A stretch of 64,000 nt of DNA from Micromonospora mirobrigensis (lineage in GTDB: Bacteria; Actinomycetota; Actinomycetes; Mycobacteriales; Micromonosporaceae). Both the position numbers and the translations under genes were made by a program. The stretch spans positions 310,001-374,000 of the forward strand of contig NZ_FMCX01000003.1 of assembly GCF_900091555.1 (NCBI RefSeq). The letters are read 5' to 3'. This document shows positions 1 to 9,700 of this stretch, one piece after another. Position 1 is the stretch's first letter; the number at the start of each line of letters is the position of its first letter. The notes under the pieces were generated by a model. It was not told the DNA's origin. It saw only the letters and a list, made by a program, of their open reading frames with translations, and made no database searches.

Positions 1-440
1 GTCTCCTCGTCCAGCTCCAGGTCGGCGAAGGTGAGCCGGGACGGGGCCTGCTCGCCGCTGGCCGTACGCCGCAGCACCGCCCGGATCCGGGCGGTCAGCT
101 CCTCCAGGCTGAACGGCTTGGTGACGTAGTCGTCGCCGCCCAGGGTGAGCCCGCGGATCTTGTCGTCGGTGGCGTCCCGGGCGGTCAGGAAGACCACCGG
201 GGTACGCGTACCGCCCTCGCGGAGCATCCGGATCACCTCGAAGCCGTCGAGGTCCGGCAGCATCACGTCGAGCACGACGAGGTCGGGGCGGTGGTCCTTG
301 GCGGTGCTCAGCGCCGAGCTGCCGCTGGTCGCGGTCGCCACGTCGAAGCCGGCGAACCGCAGGCTCGCGGAGAGCAGTTCGAGGATGTTGGGGTCGTCCT
401 CGACGACGAGAAGTCGCGCCTCGGTCTGGGTAGCGGCCAT
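1..440 (-). CDS. OmpR-type response regulator, 3' end beyond the window
   Basis: This is the N-terminal 146 residues of a two-component response regulator; the C-terminal half lies outside the window. The receiver domain shows the acidic pair Asp15-Asp16, the phospho-acceptor Asp58 in a VVLDVMLPD context, Thr86 and Lys108 followed by Pro-Phe. A winged-helix output domain is expected, and the receiver spacing fits the OmpR/PhoB group (PrrA/TcrA-like), but the DNA-binding part is not visible. The ATG at 440 sits six bases after a weak GATGAT hexamer, so a leaderless start is possible. The partner kinase would be to the left, off the window. Confidence 0.9.
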   Translation of the reverse strand, partial: MAATQTEARLLVVEDDPNILELLSASLRFAGFDVATATSGSSALSTAKDHRPDLVVLDVMLPDLDGFEVIRMLREGGTRTPVVFLTARDATDDKIRGLTLGGDDYVTKPFSLEELTARIRAVLRRTASGEQAPSRLTFADLELDEE

Positions 441-527
441 GTGCCCATCATCCGTGCAGTGCCTGCGGGGGCGCTGGGCGCTTCCTGGAAAAACCCTGTG
501 AGCCCACCGCCCGATCTCCCGGCCGGC

Positions 528-1142
528 TCAGCGCAACAGCCGGCGCAGCCCGTCCAGCGCCCCGTCGAGCAGCCGGATCGCCGTGCGCAGCTGGGTGTCG
601 CTGAGCCGCCCGGCCCGGACCAGCGCGCCCACCTCGACGGTGAAGGCGGCCAGCCGCTGGTCGAACTCGGCCAGCAGCGGCGAGCCGGCGGTCGGCGGCG
701 GGGTGGACGGGGCGGGCCGGTGCGGGGGCGGCGTCCAGCCGGCCCGTCGGGTCTGCCGGGTGGCGTCGCGCAGCTCCCGTTTGAGGTTGCGGACGGAGCC
801 GCGTACCTCGCTCTGGATCTCGCCGGCCAGCCCGGAGAGGTCCTCGACGGAGGCGGTGATGTCCGACTCCAGGGCGTCCACCTCGCCGGCCCGCTGGCGC
901 AGCTCGGCCCGACCGGCGTCGGTGATCCGGTAGACCTTCCGCCCACCGGCGGCGGTGTGTTCGACCAGCCCCTCGGTCTCCAGCCGGGCCAGTCGCGGGT
1001 AGATGGTGCCGGCGCTGGGGGCGTACAGGCCGAGGAAGCGGTCCTCGAGGAGGCGGATCAGCTCGTACCCGTGCTTCGGGCCGTCGTCGAGCAGCTTGAG
1101 CAGGTAGAGCCGGAGCCGCCCGTGACTGAACACGGCGGTCAC
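528..1142 (-). CDS. PadR-family transcriptional regulator
   Basis: 204 residues. Residues 8-80 form the PadR winged helix: LYLLKLLDDGPKHGYELI, then the typical GTIYPRL and GLVEH segments. The C-terminal part is a helical dimerisation region with a basic, proline-rich linker. PadR proteins are usually repressors that respond to small molecules or envelope stress. The GTG start at 1142 overlaps the TGA of the upstream DUF4097 gene (GTGA), so the two are probably translationally coupled, and this regulator may control the promoter of its own operon at 2029-2058. Confidence 0.9.
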   Translation of the reverse strand: MTAVFSHGRLRLYLLKLLDDGPKHGYELIRLLEDRFLGLYAPSAGTIYPRLARLETEGLVEHTAAGGRKVYRITDAGRAELRQRAGEVDALESDITASVEDLSGLAGEIQSEVRGSVRNLKRELRDATRQTRRAGWTPPPHRPAPSTPPPTAGSPLLAEFDQRLAAFTVEVGALVRAGRLSDTQLRTAIRLLDGALDGLRRLLR

Positions 1143-1978
1143 GGCTGCTCCTCACGGTCGGTGTCGTCGTCGGTCACCGGCCGGGCGAGCAGGGCGATGC
1201 TGCCGGAGGTGGCGGAGGCCCAGAGCTTACCCGCGCCGCCACCGAGCACCCCGTGGCTGTCCTTGGTGGCGCCGAACCCACCCAGCACCTGGATCTCGGG
1301 GAACCCGCTGGTGATCCGGCCGGAGGTGGTGTGCAGGTGCACGGCGAGGTCGCTGTCCTCGCGTACCCGGACGGTGATGCTGCCCGAGATGGCGCTGAGC
1401 CGGATCTCCCCGCCCCGGGGGTTGTCCAGGTCGCAGGTGATGGCGCCGGAGACGGTGCTGGCCTGGACCCGCTCGGCGGGGCTGTCGGCGAGGATCACCT
1501 CGCCGGAGACGGCCTCCAGGGTGAGGTCGCCCGCCACGCCGAGCGCCTCGACCGGGCCGGAGGTCACCTTGGCGAAGGTCCGGCCGCGCAGCCCCATCAG
1601 GGTGATCCGGCCGGCGGTGACGTCGACCCGGGTGTCGCCGCGCAGGCCGGAGGCGACCAGGTCGCCGGCGACCAGGCGCAGGTCGGCCAGGACGTCGGCC
1701 GGGACGGCGATCGAGACGTCCGCCCGGAACCGCCGGCCCAGCTGCCCGAGCCACCACTGCACGCCGGGCCACTTCGGGCGCCGCTCGTGGGCCACCCGGA
1801 GCCGGCCGTCGCGGTGCTCGACGACGACCGGTCGCTGGCTGACCCGGGTGATGTCCACCCGGGCCGGCCCGTCCGTGGCGACCACGTTGAGCCGCCCGCT
1901 GACCAGGCTGACGTCCAGGTGGGTGAGGGGCCCGTCCAGCGTCATCCGCTGCGGGCTGTCGACGGTCCAGCTGGTCAT
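1139..1978 (-). CDS. DUF4097-family beta-strand repeat protein
   Basis: 279 residues of short repeated beta strands such as GDLTLEAVSGEVILAD and ISGSITVRV, the pattern of the DUF4097 (adhesin-like, beta-helical) family. There is no signal peptide or membrane segment, so the protein is probably cytoplasmic. The family's biochemical role is unknown. In actinomycetes and Firmicutes it often sits beside PadR regulators, as it does here. The ATG at 1978 has a strong ribosome site (GAGGGAGG) and the 3' end overlaps the padR start by four bases. Confidence 0.85.
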   Translation of the reverse strand: MTSWTVDSPQRMTLDGPLTHLDVSLVSGRLNVVATDGPARVDITRVSQRPVVVEHRDGRLRVAHERRPKWPGVQWWLGQLGRRFRADVSIAVPADVLADLRLVAGDLVASGLRGDTRVDVTAGRITLMGLRGRTFAKVTSGPVEALGVAGDLTLEAVSGEVILADSPAERVQASTVSGAITCDLDNPRGGEIRLSAISGSITVRVREDSDLAVHLHTTSGRITSGFPEIQVLGGFGATKDSHGVLGGGAGKLWASATSGSIALLARPVTDDDTDREEQP

Positions 1979-2028
1979 GGCGGGCCTCCCTCTCGACGAC
2001 ACGCACCGGTGGCGCGTCGAACGAGGGA

Positions 2029-2058
2029 AGCATAACGCGATACATCGCGACTGAACAA
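2029..2058 (-). promoter_or_regulatory. Promoter of the DUF4097-padR operon with a palindrome in the spacer
   Basis: On the minus strand a -35 TTGTTC (2058-2053) and a -10 TATGCT (2034-2029) are 18 bases apart. The spacer contains CGCGATGTATCGCG (2036-2049), six-base arms around a two-base centre. A dyad inside the spacer is a natural repressor site, and PadR encoded by this operon is the obvious candidate. The assignment is inference. Confidence 0.55.
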
Positions 2059-2108
2059 GACTGTCGCGAGTTGCCGGGCTGTCGGGGCGCCGACAGCCCA
2101 GCCGTCGC

Positions 2109-3020
2109 TCAGGCGGCCAGGCCCAGCTCCCCCGTCCCGGCCACGCCACCGCCCGGCACCGCGGCCACCGGGGCCCGACGCGGTGCGACGGCGGGCATCG
2201 GCACCAGGCGCACCGCCGACTCGGCGGCCCGGGCCAGCAGCCGGCGGTCCGCCCCCGACGCGGGGTGCAGCGCGGCGGCCACCGAGACCGAGACGACCAG
2301 GTCGGTGGCGGCCAGCACCCGGCGTACCGACCGCCAGAGCGTCTCGTCGCCGACGAAGGCGGGGGCTGCCGTACCGGCCCCGGTCGACGCGTCGCGGTAG
2401 CCGATCCGCAGCGGCACCACCGGCGCCCCGGCGTCGATCGCCGCCTGGAACACCGCCGGCCGGAACCCGCCGCCGGGGCGGCAGCCGGACGGGCCACCGC
2501 ACCAGGTCGTACCCTCCGGGAAGACCGCGACCGGGCGACCGGCGCGCAGCACGGCCGCCACCGCGCCCACCGTCCCCGGCAGCGTCCGGGGCCGGGCCCG
2601 GTCCACCCAGACCGTGCCGGCCGCCGCGGCCAGCAGCCCGACCAGCGGCCAGTCCCGCACCTCGCGCTTGGCCACCATCCGGGCCGGCTGGACGGCGAGC
2701 ACCGCCAGCACGTCCAGCCAGGAGACGTGGTTGGCCACCAGCAGCGCCCGCCGGCGGGGCAGCCGGCCGGCGAGGACCAGCCGCACCCCGAAGGCGCGGA
2801 CCGTGCCGCGCGCCCAGCCGCGGACCGCGGCCGCCCGCTCCCGCGCCGGCAGCACCGGCACCACCGCGGCCAGCACCGCACCCGCCAGCAGCATTCCGAG
2901 TACGGCCAGCAGCCGCCCGACCCGACGCACCACCGGGACGACCTCCCCCGCCCCCGCCACCGGCAGGCAGTCCGGGCCGCACCCCGAGGTGGGCCGCCAC
3001 GGGTTCCGCCCGGCGCTCAC
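2109..3020 (-). CDS. 1-acyl-glycerol-3-phosphate acyltransferase family protein (PlsC/OlsA-like)
   Basis: 303 residues, GTG start. A hydrophobic segment at about residues 36-58 anchors the protein to the membrane. The acyltransferase core carries the H-x4-D catalytic motif (His98, Asp103 in NHVSWLD) and the substrate-binding FPEGTT motif at 168-172. The start overlaps the stop of the upstream GNAT-like acyltransferase by four bases (GTGA). That pairing is typical of OlsB-OlsA, which build ornithine lipids: OlsB N-acylates ornithine and OlsA adds the second acyl chain to the hydroxyl. The alternative is a general lysophosphatidate acyltransferase. Confidence 0.85.
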   Translation of the reverse strand: MSAGRNPWRPTSGCGPDCLPVAGAGEVVPVVRRVGRLLAVLGMLLAGAVLAAVVPVLPARERAAAVRGWARGTVRAFGVRLVLAGRLPRRRALLVANHVSWLDVLAVLAVQPARMVAKREVRDWPLVGLLAAAAGTVWVDRARPRTLPGTVGAVAAVLRAGRPVAVFPEGTTWCGGPSGCRPGGGFRPAVFQAAIDAGAPVVPLRIGYRDASTGAGTAAPAFVGDETLWRSVRRVLAATDLVVSVSVAAALHPASGADRRLLARAAESAVRLVPMPAVAPRRAPVAAVPGGGVAGTGELGLAA

Positions 3021-3793
3021 CGCTGCTCCCCGCCGAGGAAGTGCCGCAGGTAGCGGGGATTCATCCGGTCCAGCGAGAAGAGCACGTAGAAGTCGGCGAC
3101 CCCGAAGTCCGGGTCGTACGCCGGCTCGCCACAGACCCAGGCGCCCAGCCGCAGATAGCCGCGGAGCAGCGGCGGGACCAGCGCCCGCGCCTCCCCCGCG
3201 CCGACCGGCTCCCCGGCCGACGGCGGCGCCTCGGCGAACCACGGTCGGTGCGGCCGGACCCGCAGCGGCGGCGGCGCCAGGTGCTTCGCCCGGACCTGCG
3301 CCCAGACCGCCGCGGCGGCCCGACCCCCGTCGGCCACCGGCACCGACGCGCAGCCGCCCAGCCAACGCGACCCGCGCAGGTGCAGGTAGCGGGTCAGGCC
3401 GGCCCACATCAGGTTGATCACGGCACCGGAGCGGTGGTCCGGGTGCACACAGGACCGACCGGTCTCCACCAGGTCGTCCCGGAGCGGGTCGAGCGCGGTC
3501 AGGTCGAACTCGCCGTCGGCGTACCGGCGGTCGGTCCGCCCCGGCGGCAGCAGCCGGTACGTGCCGACCACCGCCCCGGTGCGCTCCTCGCGGACGATCA
3601 GGTGGTCGCAGTGGGCGTCGAGGTCGTCGGAGTCCAGGCCGGTGTCGGCGCCGGCCAGCCGGGCGCCGAGTTCGGTGGCGAACACCTCGTGGCGCAGGCG
3701 TTGCGCGGCCGCGACCAAAGTCGGGTCGTCGGCGATCAGCAGGGTGTATCCGCTGGTCGTGATGGGTGCGCCAGCGGCGTGCAGAACGGCCAT
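3017..3793 (-). CDS. GNAT-like N-acyltransferase (hemolysin/OlsB-type)
   Basis: 258 residues of the hemolysin-like acyltransferase family (Acetyltransf_5, PF13444), the group that contains ornithine N-acyltransferase OlsB. Visible family features are LRHEVFATELG near residues 28-38, ERTGAVVGTYRLL, the GRSCVHPDHR strand and the C-terminal DFYVLFSLDRMNPRYLRHFLGG. The ATG at 3793 begins MAVLHAAG; longer in-frame extensions look non-coding. It is translationally coupled to the PlsC-like gene. Acyl transfer from acyl-ACP to ornithine is the best guess, but the substrate cannot be read from the sequence. Confidence 0.8.
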   Translation of the reverse strand: MAVLHAAGAPITTSGYTLLIADDPTLVAAAQRLRHEVFATELGARLAGADTGLDSDDLDAHCDHLIVREERTGAVVGTYRLLPPGRTDRRYADGEFDLTALDPLRDDLVETGRSCVHPDHRSGAVINLMWAGLTRYLHLRGSRWLGGCASVPVADGGRAAAAVWAQVRAKHLAPPPLRVRPHRPWFAEAPPSAGEPVGAGEARALVPPLLRGYLRLGAWVCGEPAYDPDFGVADFYVLFSLDRMNPRYLRHFLGGEQR

Positions 3794-3886
3794 GGGATCT
3801 GTGTAAGGTGCCCGGGTTGCCGGCTGCGGTGGCGACCGGTGTCGATCCGGTGAACGCCGGCCGGCCGGCAAGGACGGGCCCCCTCT

Positions 3887-3917
3887 CAACGCCTGGCGTT
3901 GTACAGGGGCCCCCTGT
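3887..3917. repeat. Two adjacent intergenic palindromes
   Basis: CAACGC-CTG-GCGTTG (3887-3901) is followed at once by ACAGGGG-C-CCCCTGT (3903-3917). A GGGCCCC-type core recurs at 17620-17661. The pair lies between two divergent genes, so a transcription terminator is not needed here, and an interspersed repeat or operator is more likely. Confidence 0.6.
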
Positions 3918-3938
3918 CAACACGTCGAGAGGTTGCTG

Positions 3939-4598
3939 ATGATCATCGAGGCGCGCTTCAACGGGCCACCCGGCTCCGGTAACGGCGGGTGGAGCGCCGG
4001 CGTGTTCGCCGCCGTGCACGGCGCGGCCACCGGCCCGGCCGAGGTGACGCTGCGCCGGCCGCCACCGCTGGACACCCCGCTGCGCCTGGTCGACGGCGCC
4101 GTGCACGACCCCGAGGGGGCGCTGGTGGCGCAGGTCGGACCGGTGGACGACTTCCCGGCCGAGGTGCCGCCGGTGGACCGGGCGACCGCCGAGGCAGCCG
4201 CGGCGGCGTACCCGGGGCTGGTGGACCACCCGTTCCCCGGCTGCTACGTCTGCGGCCCGCGGCGCGCGGACGGGTTGCGGATCTTCCCCGGCCGGCTGCC
4301 GGACGGGCGGACCGCGGCCCCGTTCCGGGTGCCGGCGGACGTCACGCCGGCGACCGTCTGGGCCGCCCTGGACTGCCCCGGCGGCTGGGCGGTGATCGCC
4401 CCCGGCCGGCCGTACGTGCTGGGCCGGATCGCGGTGGTGGTGGACCGGCTGCCCGAGCCCGGCGACGAGTGCGTGGTGGTGGGCGCGCAGGCCGGCGGCG
4501 AGGGCCGCAAGGCGCTGGTCAGCACCGCCCTGTACGGGTCGGCGGGTGACCTGCTCGGGCACGCCCGGGCGACCTGGATCGCCCTGCCGGCGTCCTGA
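3939..4598 (+). CDS. Hypothetical protein, possibly hotdog-fold thioesterase-like
   Basis: 219 residues, no membrane segment. The central GCYVCGPRR motif (Cys102, Cys105) and the preceding HPFPGCYVCG context resemble the CFxCGP signature of PaaI/hotdog-like proteins widespread in actinobacteria. The end shows a strand-rich segment (ALVSTALYGSAGDLLGHARATW) that fits a hotdog domain. No catalytic assignment is possible. TTG and ATG codons lie in frame at 3933 and 3939; ATG 3939 is preferred because GAGAGG lies six bases upstream. It is divergent from the acyltransferase pair. Confidence 0.65.
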   Translation: MIIEARFNGPPGSGNGGWSAGVFAAVHGAATGPAEVTLRRPPPLDTPLRLVDGAVHDPEGALVAQVGPVDDFPAEVPPVDRATAEAAAAAYPGLVDHPFPGCYVCGPRRADGLRIFPGRLPDGRTAAPFRVPADVTPATVWAALDCPGGWAVIAPGRPYVLGRIAVVVDRLPEPGDECVVVGAQAGGEGRKALVSTALYGSAGDLLGHARATWIALPAS

Positions 4599-4673
4599 TC
4601 CGGGCGTCGACGTCATCCCTGAGGATGATCATCTCCTGCCGGAGGTGGAGGCGGCGCTCCGGAGCGGGCCTGA

Positions 4674-4702
4674 TTGACCAGGTTGCGCCGGCTTGCCAGG
4701 CT
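4674..4702 (+). promoter_or_regulatory. Likely promoter of the ABC-2 transporter operon
   Basis: TTGACC (4674-4679) and CAGGCT (4697-4702) are separated by 17 bases, a good match to the actinobacterial housekeeping consensus. About 50 bases upstream lies a perfect 10-base palindrome, GATGATCATC (4624-4633), a possible operator. Confidence 0.45.
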
Positions 4703-4771
4703 GTGTTGCGGCGCCACCGCAACGGCGTCGCACACCGGCGCGCCCACGCGCCACCCCACGATGGGAGAACG

Positions 4772-5710
4772 ATGTCTGACGGGCAGCGAAGCCCCACCCC
4801 CGGTGACGGCCAGATCGTGGTCTCCGGCCTGACCAAGCAGTACAAGAACCTCCGGGCGGTCGACGACCTGTCCTTCGCCGTCCGACCCGGACGGGTCACC
4901 GGTTTCCTCGGGCCCAACGGCGCGGGCAAGACCACCACCCTGCGCATGCTGCTGAACCTGGTCACCCCGACCAGCGGCTCGGCCACCATCGACGGCCGGC
5001 GCTACGCCGACCTGACCGACCCGCTGCGGCACGTCGGCGCGGTGCTGGAGGCGTCCAGCGCGCACAAGGGCCGCACCGGGATCAACCACCTGCGGGTGAT
5101 CTGCGCGGCGGCCGGGCTGCCCCGCGGGCGCGCCGACGAGGTGCTGGAGCTGGTCGGGCTCACCCCGGCGGCGAAGCGGAAGTTCAAGGGTTACTCGCTG
5201 GGCATGAAGCAGCGGCTGGGGATCGCCGCGGCGATGCTCGGCGACCCCCGGGTGCTGATCCTGGACGAGCCGGCCAACGGCCTCGACCCGGAGGGCATCC
5301 GCTGGATGCGCGGCTTCCTCAAAGGGCTGGCCGCCCAGGGTCGTACGGTGCTGGTCTCCAGCCACCTGCTGTCGGAGATGCAGCTGCTCGCCGACGACGT
5401 GGTGATCATCGCCGCCGGCAAGCTGGTCCGGCAGGGGCCGGTGGAGCAGGTGATGAGCTCGATGACCGCCGGCGGCCGGGTGCGGGTCCGCACCCCGCAG
5501 GCCGACGAGCTGGTCGCGGCGCTGCGCGAGCAGGGCGCCACGGTCACACCGGACGAGCACGGCGTGCTGCTGGTCGACGGGGTGGACGCCCCCACGGTCG
5601 GCCGCACCGCGCTCGCCGCGAAGGCCGAGCTGCACGAGTTGGGCACCGAACGCCCCGACCTGGAACGGGTCTTCCTTGAACTGACGGCCGGAAAGGCGGG
5701 CATCCGATGA
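4772..5710 (+). CDS. ABC transporter ATP-binding protein (ABC-2 / DrrA-like)
   Basis: 312 residues. Walker A GPNGAGKT at 47-54, signature YSLGMKQR at 141-148 and Walker B LILDEP at 162-167, with a C-terminal regulatory tail of about 85 residues, as in drug and antibiotic exporters of the DrrA/ABC-2 class. The ATG at 4772 follows GGGAGAA. The stop overlaps the permease start (ATGA at 5707-5710), so the two are made together and form one exporter, presumably two ATPase and two permease subunits. The substrate is unknown; such pairs export lipids, peptides or drugs. Confidence 0.92.
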   Translation: MSDGQRSPTPGDGQIVVSGLTKQYKNLRAVDDLSFAVRPGRVTGFLGPNGAGKTTTLRMLLNLVTPTSGSATIDGRRYADLTDPLRHVGAVLEASSAHKGRTGINHLRVICAAAGLPRGRADEVLELVGLTPAAKRKFKGYSLGMKQRLGIAAAMLGDPRVLILDEPANGLDPEGIRWMRGFLKGLAAQGRTVLVSSHLLSEMQLLADDVVIIAAGKLVRQGPVEQVMSSMTAGGRVRVRTPQADELVAALREQGATVTPDEHGVLLVDGVDAPTVGRTALAAKAELHELGTERPDLERVFLELTAGKAGIR

Positions 5711-6519
5711 ACCTCGTCCGGTCCGAACTGCTCAAGATCCGTACGACCAACGCCTGGTGGCTGCTCGGGCTGGGCGCCTTCCTGTCGCTGGTGCTGGCCT
5801 TCGCCTTCAACGCCTTCTACGCCCACCAGGTGCTGGGCGGCAACGCGGAGGAGTTCGGCGCGAGCGGCGAGGCGGCGACCGTCGCCGGTCAGGCGGCGAA
5901 CATCTACACCTCGGGACAGTTCCTCGGGCTGCTCTTCGTGATGCTGATCGGCATCCTGATGGTGACCAACGAGTTCTTCCACCAGACGGCGACCACCACG
6001 TTCCTGACCACCCCGCGACGCACCTCGGTGATCGTCGCCAAGTTGATCGCCGCGTCCCTGCTCGGTTTCGCATTCTGGCTGGTCACCACGCTGATCAACC
6101 TGGCGGCCGGGGCGATCTTCCTGACCGTCGACGGGCACGGCGCCCAGCTCGGCGAGTGGACGGTGCACCGGGCGCTGCTGTTCAACCTGCTGGCGTACGC
6201 GATCTGGACGATCCTCGGGGTGGGTATCGGCACGCTGATCCCGAACCAGCTCGGCGCGGTGATCACCGCGGCGGTCCTCTACCTGGTCGGCACCCAGGTG
6301 GTGCAGCTGCTCTTCCTCGCGCTCTCCGCCTGGCTGGACAGTCAGGCGATCCTGAAGTGGCAGGTGGTCTGGCCGGCAGTGGCATCCCTGGTGATGATCT
6401 CGGGTGAGAAGTCCGACATACTGCCGGCGTGGTGGGTCGGCGCGCTGGTGCTGATCGGCTACGCGCTGGCCAGCGGCGTGGTCGGCGTGTTGATCACGCG
6501 GCGACGGGACATCGCCTGA
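5707..6519 (+). CDS. ABC-2 type transporter permease
   Basis: 270 residues with six likely membrane helices: residues 17-37, a central cluster with FLGLLFVMLIGILMV, and four more to the end (ALVLIGYALASGVVGVLI). The start reads MNLVRSELLKIRTTNAWW, the usual ABC2_membrane opening in which a cytoplasmic amphipathic helix precedes TM1. It is translationally coupled to the ATPase upstream. Strong hairpin 6544-6590 follows. Confidence 0.9.
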   Translation: MNLVRSELLKIRTTNAWWLLGLGAFLSLVLAFAFNAFYAHQVLGGNAEEFGASGEAATVAGQAANIYTSGQFLGLLFVMLIGILMVTNEFFHQTATTTFLTTPRRTSVIVAKLIAASLLGFAFWLVTTLINLAAGAIFLTVDGHGAQLGEWTVHRALLFNLLAYAIWTILGVGIGTLIPNQLGAVITAAVLYLVGTQVVQLLFLALSAWLDSQAILKWQVVWPAVASLVMISGEKSDILPAWWVGALVLIGYALASGVVGVLITRRRDIA

Positions 6520-6543
6520 CCGGCGGCCCGCCCGGTCCTTGCC

Positions 6544-6590
6544 GGCGGCCCCGGACCGATGCTGCCCGTCAGCACCGGTCCGGGGCCGCC
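6544..6590 (+). terminator. Hairpin terminator of the ABC transporter operon
   Basis: Left arm GGCGGCCCCGGACCG (6544-6558) is perfectly complementary to CGGTCCGGGGCCGCC (6576-6590) around a 17-base loop. There is no T-run, as is usual for actinomycete terminators. The rest of the gap to kgd at 6791 holds only a possible TAGCCT -10 hexamer near 6700. Confidence 0.6.
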
Positions 6591-6791
6591 GCCCGCTACC
6601 AGGAGTCGACGTCACCCGCAGGGATTGCCGAACTTCTGGCATCTTCTGTGAAACGGGCCACCCGGCGGAGGCGAGAATGCCTGGCGCGGGTCCACGGCGT
6701 AGCCTGGGAGCCGTCCCGTGTGCCCGAATCCGGGCCGGCGGCGACGCACCGCGTGACAACGAACCCGCGTTGAAAGAGGCGATTACCGGCC

Positions 6792-9700
6792 GTGTCGACC
6801 CAGCAGACTTCGCAGGAGAACCCACTGGCGGGTTTCGGCCCGAACGAGTGGGTCGTCGAGGAGATGTACCAGCGCTACCTCAACGACCCCACAAGCGTCG
6901 ATTCGGCCTGGCACGACTTCTTCGCGGACTACCGGCCGGCGCCGGGGGCCGCCCCGGCCAAGCCGGCGGAGAAGCCGGCCGCCCCCGCCGCGCAGCCGGA
7001 GCCGGCCGAGCAGCAGGAGGCGGTCGCCACCGTCGTCCAGCAGCCGGCCGCCGCCCAGCCCGCGGCGAGGCCCGCCGCCAAGGCCGCCCCCGCCAAGCCC
7101 GCCGCCAAGCCGGCGCCGGCCGCCAAGCCCGCCCCGGCGAAGCCCGCCGCGGCCAAGGCGCCGGCCGCGAAGCCCGCTCCGGGCACCACCCCGCTGCGCG
7201 GCGTGGCCGCCAAGATCGTCCAGAACATGGACGCGTCGCTGGCCGTGCCGACCGCCACCAGCGTGCGGGCCGTGCCGGCGAAGCTGCTGGTCGACAACCG
7301 CATCGTGATCAACAACCACCTGGCCCGGGGCCGCGGTGGCAAGGTCAGCTTCACCCACCTGATCGGGTACGCGTTGGTCCGGGCGCTGGTCGAGCACCCG
7401 GAGATGAACAACTCCTTCGCCGAGGTCGACGGCAAGCCGGCGATGGTCCGCCCGGAGCACGTCAACCTGGGCATCGCCATCGACCTGACCAAGCCGGACG
7501 GCTCCCGCAACCTGGTGGTGCCCTCCATCAAGGCCTGCGAGCAGATGGACTTCCGGCAGTTCTGGCAGGCGTACGAGGACGTGGTCCGGCGCGCCCGCCG
7601 CAACGAGCTGACCATGGAGGACTACTCCGGCACCACCATCTCGCTGACCAACCCGGGCGGCATCGGCACGGTGCACTCGATCCCGCGCCTGATGACCGGG
7701 CAGAGCGCCATCATCGGCGTCGGCGCCATGGAATACCCGGCGCCGTACCAGGGCATGAGCGAGGCCACCCTGGCCGACCTGGCGGTCAGCAAGATCATCA
7801 CGCTGACCAGCACCTACGACCACCGGATCATCCAGGGCGCGCAGTCCGGCGAGTTCCTCAAGGTGATGCACGGGCTGCTCCTCGGCGAGCGCGGCTTCTA
7901 CGACCAGATCTTCACCTCGCTGCGCATCCCGTACGAGCCGGTGCGCTGGGTGCGGGACGTGGCAGTCGACTCCGAGGGCCAGATCAACAAGACCGCCCGG
8001 GTGCACGAGCTGATCCACGCCTACCGGGTGCGCGGGCACCTGATGGCCGACACCGACCCGCTCGAGTTCAAGATCCGCAAGCACCCCGACCTGGACGTCC
8101 TCCAGCACGGGCTGACCCTGTGGGACCTGGACCGGGTCTTCCCGGTCAACGGCTTCGCCGGCAAGCAGCGGATGAAGCTGCGCGACATCCTCGGCGTGCT
8201 GCGCGACTCGTACTGCCGGCGGGTGGGCATCGAGTACATGCACATCCAGGACCCGGAGGAGCGGCGCTGGATCCAGGAGCGGATCGAGCGCAAGTACGAG
8301 AAGCCCAACCCGGAAGAGCAGAAGCACGTGCTCAACCGGCTCAACGCCGCCGAGGCGTTCGAGACCTTCCTCCAGACCAAGTACGTCGGCCAGAAGCGCT
8401 TCTCGCTGGAGGGCGGCGAGTCGCTGATCCCGCTGCTCGGCGAGATCCTGGAGTCCTCCGCCGAGGGCGGGCTGGACGAGGTCGTGATCGGCATGGCCCA
8501 CCGGGGCCGGCTCAACGTGCTGGCCAACATCGTCGGCAAGCCGTACGAGAAGATCTTCTCCGAGTTCGAGGGGCACCTCGACCCGCGCTCCACCCAGGGC
8601 TCGGGCGACGTGAAGTACCACCTCGGCCAGAACGGCAAGTTCACCACCCCGGACGGCGACCACGCGGTCAAGGTGTCGGTGGTGGCGAACCCGTCGCACC
8701 TGGAGGCCGTGGACCCGGTGCTGGAGGGCATCGTCCGGGCCAAGCAGGACCGGATCGACCTCAAGCTGGAGGGCTACACCGTGCTGCCGCTGGCGGTGCA
8801 CGGTGACGCCGCCTTCGCCGGTCAGGGCGTGGTGGCCGAGACGCTCAACCTGTCCCAGCTGCGCGGCTACCGCACCGGCGGCACCGTGCACGTGGTGGTC
8901 AACAACCAGGTCGGCTTCACCACCGCCCCGGAATACAGCCGCTCCAGCCTCTACAGCACCGACGTCGCCCGGATGATCCAGGCGCCGATCTTCCACGTCA
9001 ACGGCGACGACCCCGAGGCCGTGGTCCGGGTCGCCCGGCTGGCCTTCGAGTACCGCCAGGCGTTCAACAAGGACGTCGTGATCGACATGGTCTGCTACCG
9101 CCGGCGCGGGCACAACGAGGGCGACGACCCCTCGATGTCCAACCCGGAGATGTACAAGATCATCGACTCGAAGCGCTCGGTCCGCAAGCTCTACACCGAG
9201 GAGCTGATCGGCCGCGGCGACATCACCGTCGAGGACGCCGAGGAGCTGCTCCGCGACTACCAGGCGCAGCTGGAGCGGGTCTTCAAGGCCACCCGGGACG
9301 CCGCCTCGTCGCCGAAGCAGCCGGCCCGCCAGCGCCGCGAGGCCGAGCCCGAGCCGCAGGTGCAGACCGCGACCGACGCCGCCGTGGTCAAGGCGATCGG
9401 CGAGGCGCACGTCAACCTGCCGGAGGGATTCACCCCGCACAAGCGGATCCAGCAGCTGCTGGACCGCCGGGCCAAGATGTCCGTCGAGGGCAACATCGAC
9501 TGGGGGTACGGCGAGATCATCGCCTTCGGCGCCCTGCTGCACGACGGGGTCACCGTCCGGCTCGCCGGCCAGGACTCCCGCCGGGGCACCTTCGTCCAGC
9601 GGCACGCCTCGGTGGTCGACTCGCAGACCGGCGACGACTACCTGCCGCTGCAGTCGCTGACCGCCGACGGCGAGCGCTCCCGGTTCTTCGTCCACGACTC

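Noticed and set aside
291..2054. A 587-residue plus-strand frame over the PadR/DUF4097 operon
   Set aside because: No domain, and its composition is that of an antisense shadow; the minus-strand genes have clear families and ribosome sites.
2109..4616. An 835-residue minus-strand frame covering plsC and beyond
   Set aside because: Only the last 303 residues encode PlsC; the upstream part is out-of-frame shadow of the GNAT and hotdog genes.
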